Of a stretch of 64,000 nt of DNA, positions 21,072-28,816 are shown in pieces. The stretch lies in NCBI GenBank assembly GCA_046049665.1, contig JBJOQW010000060.1, forward strand, positions 1 to 64,000, written 5' to 3'. Source of the DNA: JAAFHS01 sp046049665. Its GTDB lineage: Bacteria > Pseudomonadota > Alphaproteobacteria > Rhodobacterales > Rhodobacteraceae. The position numbers were made by a program, and so were the translations under genes. Position 1 is the stretch's first letter. The number at the start of each line of letters is the position of its first letter. The notes under the pieces are model-generated. The model saw only the letters and a list, made by a program, of their open reading frames with translations, was not told the DNA's origin and did not search any database.

Positions 21072-22133
21072 ATGCCAGAGATTCACATTCAGAACTGGCC
21101 TGACCCCGTTCCCTTTACGAAGGAAACGATCCTGGATGCGGGGCTGACTGCGGGTGTGCCAATACCGAACCAATGCCGGTCAGGTGAGTGTGGCAGTTGC
21201 AAATGCCAGCTTCTGCGCGGTGAGGTGCAACGCCTTCCCCATGTCGCGGGTACACTCAGCCAGGACGAATTGGCCGAAGGGTGGATCCTTGCCTGCCGGT
21301 CAAAAGCGAAAGGGCCGGTTGAAGTGCGGTTCCCGGCACCCCTTGGCGCACCGGTCATTGCACCCGGCCAACATGGGGCCGAAGTCGTGGCGGTCACGCG
21401 GGAAACGGCGGATGTCGTGGCGCTTCGGCTTCGGCCACTGGGCCCTGTCCGGTTTCACGCCGGACAGTATTTCGACCTGACGCTGCCGGGGAAACCTGCA
21501 CGCAGCTATTCGCCTGCCAATACGCCGGATGACCGCGAAATGGTGTTCTATGTCAAGGTTCTGCCCGACGGCTGTGTCAGCCCGACCATTGCCGCTGGTC
21601 TGGAAAAGGGAACCCATGTTCTTCTGAACGGGCCATTCGGATCATCCTGCCTGTCCCAGCCGCCCGATGGTCCGGTCCTGTTGCTGGGCGGTGGAACTGG
21701 CATCGCGCCACTGATCTCGATTGCGAAATCCCTTGCAAAGATCGCGCCAGATACGCCTTGCCAGATGTATTTCGGGGTGCGCACCGAAGAAGATGTGTTT
21801 GCGCAGGATGCGCTTGCGTCAATTTCAAGCGGACATCCAAATTTCAAACTGTCCATCATCCTGTCAGACAGGCGGGAAAGTGCTTCTTATCGCACAGGCT
21901 TTATCGGGCCGGCCTTGCGAGAGGATAATATCAAACTGGGCCAACACCGCATCTTTGTCGCGGGGCCGCCTGTCATGATAGAACGCTGTCAAACTGACCT
22001 GATGACGCTTGGCGCAGACCCAAGCCGCATATCCATTGACAGTTTTCTGCCGTCAGAACCTGAACGCGCGCCTGCGCCTATGTCTGGCCTGATGCGAATG
22101 GCGCGACGGTTGTTGGGCAGCGCGGCACCATGA
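21072..22133 (+). CDS. 2Fe-2S ferredoxin / FAD / NAD(P)H oxidoreductase
   Basis: Single-chain electron transfer protein of 353 residues. The N-terminal ferredoxin domain has the plant-type cluster ligands Cys35, Cys40, Cys43 and Cys75 (CRSGECGSCKC and WILACRSK). A flavodoxin-reductase FAD domain follows with RSYSPANTP (about residues 142-150), then an NAD(P)-binding domain with GGGTGIAPL (about 203-211). The order resembles phenol hydroxylase and CDP-6-deoxyglucoseen reductases. It starts two bases after the EB_dh-cytochrome b gene, so it most likely passes electrons between NAD(P)H and that membrane haem protein. The direction and final substrate cannot be told from sequence. No oxygenase component is nearby. 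Confidence 0.85.
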   Translation: MPEIHIQNWPDPVPFTKETILDAGLTAGVPIPNQCRSGECGSCKCQLLRGEVQRLPHVAGTLSQDELAEGWILACRSKAKGPVEVRFPAPLGAPVIAPGQHGAEVVAVTRETADVVALRLRPLGPVRFHAGQYFDLTLPGKPARSYSPANTPDDREMVFYVKVLPDGCVSPTIAAGLEKGTHVLLNGPFGSSCLSQPPDGPVLLLGGGTGIAPLISIAKSLAKIAPDTPCQMYFGVRTEEDVFAQDALASISSGHPNFKLSIILSDRRESASYRTGFIGPALREDNIKLGQHRIFVAGPPVMIERCQTDLMTLGADPSRISIDSFLPSEPERAPAPMSGLMRMARRLLGSAAP

Positions 22134-22213
22134 TGTGATGCCCGCCCACAGGGTATGTCCAATGGAAGGTGCCTGGCTGACTGGTTGCTGTCCGAGGCAG
22201 CCTGCACCAGCAA

Positions 22214-22891
22214 TTGCGGCAAAACACTGCAGGGCTGACAAGCAACCTTGGCAAGGTGAAACCGGGCACAGCGACGGTTGATGACCTGGCCGTCCGCGCC
22301 AAAGGTACCTTGCGCCCCGCCACGCTGAATGTCAGCGGCGATCTGGATATCAGCGCACTTGCCATCGGTGACAGCACCGCTGCACCAGTCATCATCAGTA
22401 CCGCTCAAGGGCATGGCCCGATGCAGCTTTCGGTTGATCTGGGTGTGATGGTCAGACAGAACGGTGCACTTGCTGTTGTCGTGGCCTTGGTCACTTCTGG
22501 CGCGGATGGGTTGGGCATGGATATCCTTGCCACGTCAACCGTGCTTGGGGCGTTGACGCTGGGCCGTATCGGTACCACCGGCGGCGCCGTCAGCGTGGTC
22601 GCAGATCAGATCAAGCGTGATGGTGCTGTCACGCCCATGGCTGGCGATGTGACACTGTGCAAAGCCGAAAGCGCCTTGCGTCAGGCGATCGGCACACGCG
22701 TGGATGCAGGGTCAGGGCACATTGCCGGGCCGGAGGCGGGCGATATGCAGATAGCCGAGCTGTATTCCTGCGGCACGGACCCGACCCGCACCCTGATCAC
22801 GCTGTCCACAGCCGGGGCCATTACTGCAGTTGGCGCAGGCTCACTTTGCTGCCCGCGACGCAGGCCGTCTTCGCCGGAGGCGCTTTGTTAA
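22214..22891 (+). pseudogene. Probable remnant of a repetitive adhesin (filamentous haemagglutinin-like)
   Basis: An open frame of 225 codons with no good start (TTG at 22214, no ribosome binding site) and no signal peptide. Its middle reads like the beta-helix passenger of a large exported adhesin: short alternating stretches such as LNVSGDLDISALAIG, LGALTLGRIGTTGGAVSVVA and TLITLSTAGAITAVGAGS. The end runs into Arg/Pro-rich sequence with no match to that pattern. I read it as a broken internal piece of an adhesin gene, but similarity is by pattern only. It could also be an unknown short protein. Confidence 0.4.
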
Positions 22892-23365
22892 GGTTGTGTT
22901 CCGCACGCTGCCAGATAGTGTGCCGCTGGCCAGCGTGGTTTCCTTGTCAGGTGTGGCGCGCGGACTAATGGCCCAGGAAGCCTGCAGCACGGCGATTGCC
23001 AGCGCCATGGGCCAGATTGACGGCTTTCCCTCATTGCGCGAACCTTACTGCCATCCGGGTCCGCCAAGTGCTGAATCGCCCGAAAGCATTCTGTTCTGGC
23101 GTCGCCAGGGGTGATGGGCGGTTGATTTTTCCTGATGTCCCCAGCATGGCCTGCACCGTTTACATGTCAGCGCCGTGCGGTCGTTGGTCTGTGTGGTGCA
23201 TGACCTTGGAAAGCAAAGGTGAAAGCCCTCGTTTCACACCGCTTGTTCTGCAAGGATCAGATAGGCCCGCCTGCAGGATGAGATTGGGCCTGCGTGAAAT
23301 GCGCCGTGTGAACAGCTTGCACCATGCGCCCTTCACCGGCACGAGACCGGGCCAGAAATGAAAAT
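22892..23365. other. Non-coding or degraded stretch
   Basis: No convincing gene. A plus-strand frame from 22830 to 23114 encodes 94 residues ending in REPYCHPGPPSAESPES, which has protein-like composition but no start signal or recognisable family. It may be another gene remnant. The rest, up to the glnA terminator, shows nothing I can name. Confidence 0.35.
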
Positions 23366-23383
23366 GGCGGGGTTACCCCCGCC
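23366..23383 (-). terminator. Rho-independent terminator of glnBA
   Basis: GGCGGGG at 23366-23372 pairs with CCCCGCC at 23377-23383 across a 4-base loop. On the minus strand it is followed by ATTTTCATTT, so it ends transcription of glnA, which stops 48 bases earlier. Confidence 0.8.
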
Positions 23384-23430
23384 GTTTCCCTTTGTCACGA
23401 GTGGTGTGGGGTGTCTTCCCCACCACAGGC

Positions 23431-24840
23431 TTAGCAGCTGTAATACATCTGATATTCAATCGGATGCGGTGTGTGTTCGTAGGCGTAAACCTCTTCCCAC
23501 TTCAGCGCCATGTAGCCTTCCAGCTGGTCCTTGGTGAACACGTCACCGGCCAGCAGGAAATCATGATCGGCTTCCAGCGCCTGCAAGGCTTCACGCAGTG
23601 ATCCGCAAACCGTTGGGATTGCTGCCAGTTCTTCCGGCGGCAGATCATACAGGTCCTTGTCTGATGCCGGGCCCGGGTCGATCTTGTTCTTGATGCCGTC
23701 AAGGCCAGCCATCAAGAGGGCCGCGAAAGCGAGGTAAGGGTTCGCCGATGGATCGGGGAAACGCGCCTCAACACGCTTGGCTTTTGGCGATTCTGTCCAT
23801 GGAATACGCACAGCGCCAGAGCGGTTGCGGGCCGAATAGGCCAGCAGAACCGGTGCTTCAAAGCCCGGGATCAGGCGCTTATAGCTGTTGGTGCCAGGGT
23901 TTGTCAGCGCGTTTAGGGCCTTGGCATGCTTGATGATACCGCCGATGAACCACAGTGCCTCTTGGCTCAGGTCGGCATACTTGTCGCCTGCGAACAAGGG
24001 CTTGCCGCCCTTCCAGATCGACATGTTGACGTGCATGCCGCTGCCGTTGTCGCCCTTCATCGGCTTTGGCATGAACGTTACCGTCTTGCCATAGGCGTGG
24101 GCCACATTGTGGATGACGTACTTGTATTTCTGGATGTTGTCGGCCTGTTCGACCAGACCACCGAAAATCATGCCAAGCTCGTGCTGGCAGGTGGCAACTT
24201 CGTGGTGGTGCTTGTCCACACGGATGCCCATGCGCTTCATGGTCGACAGCATCTCGCCACGGATATCCTGCGCCTCATCCACCGGGTTCACCGGGAAATA
24301 GCCGCCCTTGTGGCCTGCGCGGTGGCCATAGTTGCCGCCTTCAGTGACCGTGTCGGTGTTCCACGCTGCCGCTTCGGCGTCAATCTCGTAGGCCACCTTC
24401 CGGGGCGTCACGGAGTAGCGCACGTCGTCGAACAGGAAGAATTCAGCTTCCGGCCCGAAATAGGCCGCGTCACCAATGCCGGACGATTTCATGTAGGCTT
24501 CCGCCTTCAGCGCCGTCTGGCGTGGGCAGCGGCTGTAAGCCTCACCCGTGTCAGGCTCGACCACGTTGCAATGCACGCACATGGTCTTTTCGGCATAGAA
24601 CGGGTCGATATAGACCGAGCTTGCATCCGGGATCAGCTTCATGTCGGACTGGTCAATCGACTTCCAGCCCGCGATGGACGATCCGTCGAACATGAAGCCT
24701 TCCTCGAAGAAGTCTTCATCCACAAGATCAGCAATCAGCGTCACATGCTGCAGTTTGCCTTTTGGGTCAGTGAAACGGATGTCGACATATTCGACTTCTT
24801 CGTCCTTCATCAGTTTCAGAGCATTCTTGACTGCGCTCAT
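23431..24840 (-). CDS. glnA: Type I glutamine synthetase
   Basis: Makes glutamine from glutamate, ammonia and ATP in the cytoplasm; the main entry of ammonia into metabolism. From the chosen start it is 469 residues, the standard GSI-beta length. Visible features are FDGSSIAGW near the N-terminus, the metal and ammonia region PEAEFFLFD, NGSGMHVNMS, and the adenylylation loop LYDLPPEE with Tyr398. It should therefore be switched off by adenylylation. The open frame extends 17 codons further up to 24891 and would overlap glnB. AAAGGA lies seven bases before the ATG at 24838-24840, which favours the shorter form (the adjacent ATG at 24843 is the alternative). It follows glnB in one operon. Confidence 0.97.
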   Translation of the reverse strand: MSAVKNALKLMKDEEVEYVDIRFTDPKGKLQHVTLIADLVDEDFFEEGFMFDGSSIAGWKSIDQSDMKLIPDASSVYIDPFYAEKTMCVHCNVVEPDTGEAYSRCPRQTALKAEAYMKSSGIGDAAYFGPEAEFFLFDDVRYSVTPRKVAYEIDAEAAAWNTDTVTEGGNYGHRAGHKGGYFPVNPVDEAQDIRGEMLSTMKRMGIRVDKHHHEVATCQHELGMIFGGLVEQADNIQKYKYVIHNVAHAYGKTVTFMPKPMKGDNGSGMHVNMSIWKGGKPLFAGDKYADLSQEALWFIGGIIKHAKALNALTNPGTNSYKRLIPGFEAPVLLAYSARNRSGAVRIPWTESPKAKRVEARFPDPSANPYLAFAALLMAGLDGIKNKIDPGPASDKDLYDLPPEELAAIPTVCGSLREALQALEADHDFLLAGDVFTKDQLEGYMALKWEEVYAYEHTPHPIEYQMYYSC

Positions 24841-24887
24841 CATGCTGTCCTTTGCTTTTGGGTTTTTCTGAGTTTTCTTTGCCATCA

Positions 24888-25226
24888 TCACACCGCGTCG
24901 TCGCCCGTTTCACCGGTGCGGATGCGGATGGCCTGTTCCACTGTGCTGACAAAAATCTTGCCATCACCTATCTTGTCCGTGCGCGCGGCTGCGATGATGG
25001 CCGCAATTGCGGCATCGACCATGTCATCGGCCAGCACGACCTCGATCTTCACCTTGGGCAAGAAATCGACCACATATTCAGCGCCGCGGTACAGCTCTGT
25101 GTGGCCCTTCTGGCGGCCAAAGCCCTTGACCTCGGTCACCGACAGGCCCTGAATGCCTGCTTCCTGCAGCGCTTCCTTGACCTCATCCAGTTTGAAAGGC
25201 TTGATGATCGCCTCGATCTTCTTCAT
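24888..25226 (-). CDS. glnB: Nitrogen regulatory protein PII
   Basis: Trimeric 112-residue signal protein that senses ATP/ADP and 2-oxoglutarate and controls the adenylylation of glutamine synthetase and the NtrB/NtrC system. The T-loop is complete with the uridylylation site Tyr51 (ELYRGAEYVVDF). The C-terminal pattern KIGDGKIFV is that of PII proteins. A GGGGGAG stretch precedes the ATG. It sits 47 bases upstream of glnA on the same strand, the classic glnBA pair of alphaproteobacteria, rather than beside amtB, so GlnB is favoured over GlnK. Confidence 0.95.
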   Translation of the reverse strand: MKKIEAIIKPFKLDEVKEALQEAGIQGLSVTEVKGFGRQKGHTELYRGAEYVVDFLPKVKIEVVLADDMVDAAIAAIIAAARTDKIGDGKIFVSTVEQAIRIRTGETGDDAV

Positions 25227-25385
25227 GGGCCGACTCCCCCCGTATCCGTAGCCGTCTGATCATGAAGTTATGGGGCGAACAATCGGGGCAGGGAAGGGGG
25301 CGCGGTGAGGTTTCGGGATTCTGCGTTGGGTGATTAAAAATTAGGCAATATGCCGAATGGTTGTGCAGTTTGAAAAGGCTTGGCA

Positions 25386-26993
25386 ATGACGGAACTTCTG
25401 ACAGCGGCGCAAATGCGGGCGATTGAGGCGGCAGCGATTGCATCAGGCGAGGTCACGGGGCTGGAGCTGATGGAGCGCGCCGGGCGCGGCGTTGTCGAGG
25501 CGATCTTCGACGAATGGCCGGAGCTGCGCGCCACATCGCACCGGGCGGTGGTCCTGTGCGGGCCGGGCAACAACGGCGGTGATGGGTTCGTCGTGGCGCG
25601 GCTGTTGAAAGAATGGGGCTGGGATGTGGAGGTCTTCCTGTACGGCGAGCCTGACCGGATGCCAGCGGATGCGCGGGTGAATTATGAACGGTGGTTGGGG
25701 ATAGGGGAGGTATGTCTGCCGAGAACAGATGACGACGACTTCCGAGCAAGGGGATATCAGACGGACTTGGTCGTTGATGCAATCTTTGGAACGGGACTTA
25801 CGCGTGCTGTAAACCAAGAGTTTGACCGGGGCACTTTGCTTTGGTCTCATAAAGTAGCCCACTTTGGGCGGCGCGTTTCAATCGACGTTCCGTCCGGTAC
25901 CTGCGCAGACAGCGGGAAAGCCTTGCAGGGTTACACAGCCAGAGCAGCCCTGACCGTAACTTTTGAACGTCCACGCGTTGGACACTATTGCGACCAAGGG
26001 CCTCAGATGTGCGGCAAGCTAGTTGTTGTGCCACTTAGCCTGCGACTACAACCGCTTCATTACCTAATGCTTTCAGGTGCGTTGGGCGCAGTGAACGAAC
26101 CGACAGACCTTAACAAGCTTGTTCAACTGACTTTGAAATCCGCCCAGGCTGGCAGTGTTGCCAAGATAGGCAGGAGTGGTCTTGACCACAAATATGCCCA
26201 CGGCCACGCCCTGATCCTCTCTGGCCCCTCCGGGCGCGGTGGGGCGTCTCGGTTGGCGGCGCGGGGGGCGTTGAGGATCGGGGCGGGGGTGGTTACGGTG
26301 GGGTGTCCCTTGGACGCGATCCCCGAGCATGCGGCGCGGCTGGATGCGGTGATGCTGCGGGGGGTGGCGGATGGGTCGGGTTTGGCCGACGTGCTGCAGG
26401 ACAAGCGGATCAACGCGCTGTGCATGGGGCCGGGAATGGGGATCAGCGATGAGACCGGCGCGCTGGTCGCGCAAGGGTTGCATAGCGGCCGGGCGATGGT
26501 ACTGGATGCCGATGCGCTGACGCTGATCGCGCGCGATGGGGCGCTGTTTGCGGGCTTGCACGGGGCTTGCGTGCTGACCCCCCATGCCGGCGAATTCGCC
26601 CGCCTGTTCCCGGACATCGCCGATAAGCTGGCCGCCCCCGCGACCACCGGCCCCGCCTATTCCAAGGTCGATGCCACGCGCGAGGCTGCAAAGCGAGCGG
26701 GCTGCGTTGTGCTGTACAAGGGGCCTGATACAGTGATTTCCGACCCGTCAGGCCGCTGCGCCATCAGCTCTGCGCATTATGATCGGGCGGCGCCTTGGCT
26801 GGCCACGGCTGGGTCTGGCGATGTGCTGGCTGGTTTCATCACGGGCTTGCTTGCACGCGGCTTTGCGCCCTTTGATGCCGCTTGCACAGCCGCCTGGCTG
26901 CATGTGGAATGCGCACTGTCTTATGGGCCGGGCCTGATAGCCGAGGATTTGCCCGAAGAACTGCCCAAGGTGTTTCGCGCGCTTAAGCTGTAA
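25386..26993 (+). CDS. nnrED: Bifunctional NAD(P)H-hydrate epimerase / ADP-dependent dehydratase
   Basis: Repairs NAD(P)HX, the damaged hydrated form of NAD(P)H. About residues 1-225 form the epimerase (YjeF_N) domain with VLCGPGNNGGDGFVVARLL, VVDAIFGTGL and SIDVPSGTCADSGK. Residues ~260-535 form the kinase-like dehydratase with HGHALILSG, ALCMGPGMG, LTPHAGEF and the ATPWLATAGSGDVLAG-type loop (here APWLATAGSGDVLAG). Total 535 residues, normal for the bifunctional form. The ATG at 25386 has AAGG about eight bases before it. Bases about 25730-26210, covering the epimerase end and the linker, are less GC-rich and use codons unlike both flanks, although the frame stays open. This looks like a recombination patch. 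Confidence 0.93.
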   Translation: MTELLTAAQMRAIEAAAIASGEVTGLELMERAGRGVVEAIFDEWPELRATSHRAVVLCGPGNNGGDGFVVARLLKEWGWDVEVFLYGEPDRMPADARVNYERWLGIGEVCLPRTDDDDFRARGYQTDLVVDAIFGTGLTRAVNQEFDRGTLLWSHKVAHFGRRVSIDVPSGTCADSGKALQGYTARAALTVTFERPRVGHYCDQGPQMCGKLVVVPLSLRLQPLHYLMLSGALGAVNEPTDLNKLVQLTLKSAQAGSVAKIGRSGLDHKYAHGHALILSGPSGRGGASRLAARGALRIGAGVVTVGCPLDAIPEHAARLDAVMLRGVADGSGLADVLQDKRINALCMGPGMGISDETGALVAQGLHSGRAMVLDADALTLIARDGALFAGLHGACVLTPHAGEFARLFPDIADKLAAPATTGPAYSKVDATREAAKRAGCVVLYKGPDTVISDPSGRCAISSAHYDRAAPWLATAGSGDVLAGFITGLLARGFAPFDAACTAAWLHVECALSYGPGLIAEDLPEELPKVFRALKL

Positions 26994-27028
26994 CGCTTGG
27001 TTAACCCAAAGCGCATTATTGTCAGGGC

Positions 27029-27259
27029 ATGGATATCAGCCCCAGACACCATGCGCCGGACCTTTGGCTAGGCCAGATTTTTGCCGCGAAAGCCGTGGCA
27101 AATGGCGGCGTGATCCGCCGGAACCGCCGCTGGGTGGAAGACGAGATCGGCCGCGACAGGTTTGTGGCTGAGGTGCAGCGGCGCGGCTTTCATTTGCTGG
27201 AAACGGGCGATCAGCTGATCGTTGTCTGCCACTGCGGCCCCATTCGCATGCATTTTTGA
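27029..27259 (+). CDS. Conserved-looking small protein of unknown function
   Basis: A 76-residue protein beginning MDISPRHHAPDLWLG and ending VCHCGPIRMHF. It has many basic residues, no signal peptide and no membrane segment. It starts 35 bases after nnrED with no terminator between, so it is probably in the same transcript. Two hairpin palindromes follow its stop. The coding look (codon use, short gap, complete frame) supports a real gene. I cannot name a family or function. Confidence 0.6.
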   Translation: MDISPRHHAPDLWLGQIFAAKAVANGGVIRRNRRWVEDEIGRDRFVAEVQRRGFHLLETGDQLIVVCHCGPIRMHF

Positions 27260-27265
27260 AGGGGC

Positions 27266-27288
27266 ACGATTTTTCGTCGAAAAATCGT
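27266..27288. repeat. 23-bp perfect palindrome, first copy
   Basis: Arms ACGATTTTTCG and CGAAAAATCGT around a single central T. It lies between two convergent genes, seven bases after the upstream stop. A closely related second copy lies at 27309-27331. It could act as a two-way terminator or as a protein-binding or repeat element. Confidence 0.75.
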
Positions 27289-27308
27289 ATTGGCCCAAAG
27301 ATTGAAAC

Positions 27309-27331
27309 ACGAATTTTCGACGAAAATTCGT
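27309..27331. repeat. 23-bp perfect palindrome, second copy
   Basis: Arms ACGAATTTTCG and CGAAAATTCGT around a single central A. The arm differs from the first copy at one position, with the matching change in the other arm, so the palindrome is kept. It is 22 bases before the stop of the convergent Hint-domain gene. Confidence 0.75.
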
Positions 27332-27353
27332 GGCTGCGGCACGGCGGTCAGTG

Positions 27354-27833
27354 TCAGGCAGCCACCGGCACGGCGTCGCAACCCACTTCCAGCCCGCCCG
27401 CGTAAACCACCTGCGGCGATGCAAAGCCAAGCGTGTACATCCGCAGACCCGCCACCTTTTCACGGCGGATCATCTCGCCATCCACCATGCGTGCCACCGG
27501 CACCATGGCCTGTGCTTTGCCATACAGCGCCTTTGCCCGCCAATCGCGGATCAACAGCGCCTGATCACAGCCAAGGATCACATCTTCTTCAGGCCGTGCA
27601 TGGCCCTGGCTGCTGGCGCTGACGCGCACAACCTCGCCCACCATCACCTGCACCGAGACATCCACCAGCACCCGCAGACCGTCACGCGTGATGATCCGGT
27701 CGCCCGGTGCCAGAAACTCTACCGGCAGCAGCCCATCAGCCGTCAGCACGACAGTGCCCTGCGCCATGCCCTTAGTCACACGCGTTACGGCCAGATCGGT
27801 GTCTGCCACGCGCCCCTGCAGCTTTGCTGTCAT
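27354..27833 (-). CDS. Hint-domain (Hint_2-like) protein, probably non-splicing
   Basis: A 159-residue protein with the Hedgehog/intein fold pattern: QGTVVLTADGLLPVEFLAPGDRIITRDG near residues 25-52, CDQALLIRDWRAKALYG near 96-112 and a closing VYAGGLEVGCDAV. In typical Hint_2 proteins the N-terminal block begins with Cys and the middle block contains SPQHR. Here the Cys position is not Cys and the His of QHR is missing (DQAL), so self-cleavage is unlikely. No signal peptide or other domain is seen. A second, similar gene lies on the same strand beyond the tRNA. In this family Hint_2 domains are often linked with RTX proteins, but a link here is only inferred. Confidence 0.7.
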   Translation of the reverse strand: MTAKLQGRVADTDLAVTRVTKGMAQGTVVLTADGLLPVEFLAPGDRIITRDGLRVLVDVSVQVMVGEVVRVSASSQGHARPEEDVILGCDQALLIRDWRAKALYGKAQAMVPVARMVDGEMIRREKVAGLRMYTLGFASPQVVYAGGLEVGCDAVPVAA

Positions 27834-27970
27834 CGGGCTATCCTCGCCTAGTGTTTTTATACTGCCTCAGTCTTTTGCCCCACAATATGGCAAGAATGCG
27901 TTAAGGGCGAGCATTTTTCAGGGCTTTCCCACTGGCATGACCAAAGCACCCTTGTTAAAGGGGCCATCAT

Positions 27971-28055
27971 GCGGGTGTGGCGAAATTGGCAGACGCACCA
28001 GATTTAGGTTCTGGCGCCGCAAGGCGTGGGGGTTCAAGTCCCTCCACCCGCACCA
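27971..28055 (+). tRNA. tRNA-Leu (anticodon TAG)
   Basis: 85 bases including an encoded CCA end. The acceptor stem GCGGGTG pairs with CACCCGC. The anticodon stem CCAGA/TCTGG encloses the loop TTTAGGT with anticodon TAG, which reads CUN leucine codons. A long variable arm is present (class II tRNA), and the T-arm carries GGTTCAAGTCC. No integrase or attachment-site duplication is visible beside it. Confidence 0.97.
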
Positions 28056-28061
28056 GACAGG

Positions 28062-28583
28062 CTAGAGCGTGATATGCGTAGCGTCGCGGTCTTTGGCCAG
28101 ATCCACCAGATGCAGCGCCCGGCGCGCGCGTGCTGTCACCTCAACTTCCATGCCTTCGACATAGATGATCTGGTTTGCGTCAAATTCCGGCTGGTAAATC
28201 ACCGTGGCACCAATGGCCGTGCGGGCAAGGATCGTGCCATCGCTGACCAGATCGCCCACCGGCACCAGTGTTTCATCCAGACCAAACAGCAGGTCGGCTT
28301 TCCAGCCCGACATGGCGATGCGTTGCGCAGGCACAAGGCGCAGATGGCGCCAGGGCAGGCCCGGGCCTATCGCCTCGGGTGCAACGGTCACGGCGCGCGA
28401 CGGGCTTAGACTGCGGTGCAGGCTGCGCAAGGGCTGCGGGCCGTGGTCACGCGTCATCACCAGATCACCGGATTGCAGATGTTCAATGAATTCTGCCCCT
28501 TCCGCCGTCAGGATCAGGGTTCCGGCGGTAAAGCCCATCCCGGAAGTGGGCTTGGCATAGGACATGGTATCGCGGTGCAGCAT
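28062..28583 (-). CDS. Hint-domain (Hint_2) protein, active site lost
   Basis: A 173-residue protein: GFTAGTLILTAEGAEFIEHL, then LQSGDLVMTRDHGPQPLR, LRLVPAQRIAM and a long C-terminal part. It matches Hint_2 proteins well over the whole length, but the usual catalytic Cys before FTAGT is Gly and the His of the SPQHR motif is replaced (VPAQR), so autoprocessing is not expected. The ATG at 28581-28583 has GGA seven bases upstream; an in-frame ATG at 28565 (MSYAKPTSG) is also possible. The frame continues upstream to 28763, but that part lacks a ribosome binding site. It ends seven bases after the tRNA-Leu on the opposite strand. Confidence 0.75.
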   Translation of the reverse strand: MLHRDTMSYAKPTSGMGFTAGTLILTAEGAEFIEHLQSGDLVMTRDHGPQPLRSLHRSLSPSRAVTVAPEAIGPGLPWRHLRLVPAQRIAMSGWKADLLFGLDETLVPVGDLVSDGTILARTAIGATVIYQPEFDANQIIYVEGMEVEVTARARRALHLVDLAKDRDATHITL

Positions 28584-28701
28584 TGCGCATTCCGATCTGT
28601 TAACCTTTTCTTTGCGTAAGCAGCGGTTGTGGCAACAATCCGTGCCAATTGTGGCGATTGCGCGGTATTTCGAACCAACGTGCGCTTTCCGATTTATCCC
28701 C

Positions 28702-28730
28702 TTACGCCTTGCGCAATCCTTTGCTAGAAG
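28702..28730 (+). promoter_or_regulatory. Putative housekeeping promoter of tig
   Basis: TTACGC at 28702-28707 and TAGAAG at 28725-28730 are separated by 17 bases, 86 bases before the tig start. The -10 region (TTTGCTAGAAGGCGCGC) closely resembles that before acpP in this window (CTTGCTATAGGCGCGC), which supports a shared housekeeping sigma factor. Confidence 0.45.
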
Positions 28731-28816
28731 GCGCGCGACCCATGCGTGGCGAATGCCGCGCATGATTTATTTGCACAGATGCTGTGCTGCGCATGAACTT
28801 AAGGGAAGGATATTCC

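Noticed and set aside
23926..25152. Plus-strand open frame of 408 codons opposite glnA and glnB
   Set aside because: It is a shadow of two strongly conserved genes; the translation shows no fold or motif.
27971..28055. tRNA-Leu as an integration site of a mobile island
   Set aside because: No integrase gene and no duplicated tRNA 3' end were seen on either side; the flanking genes look settled.
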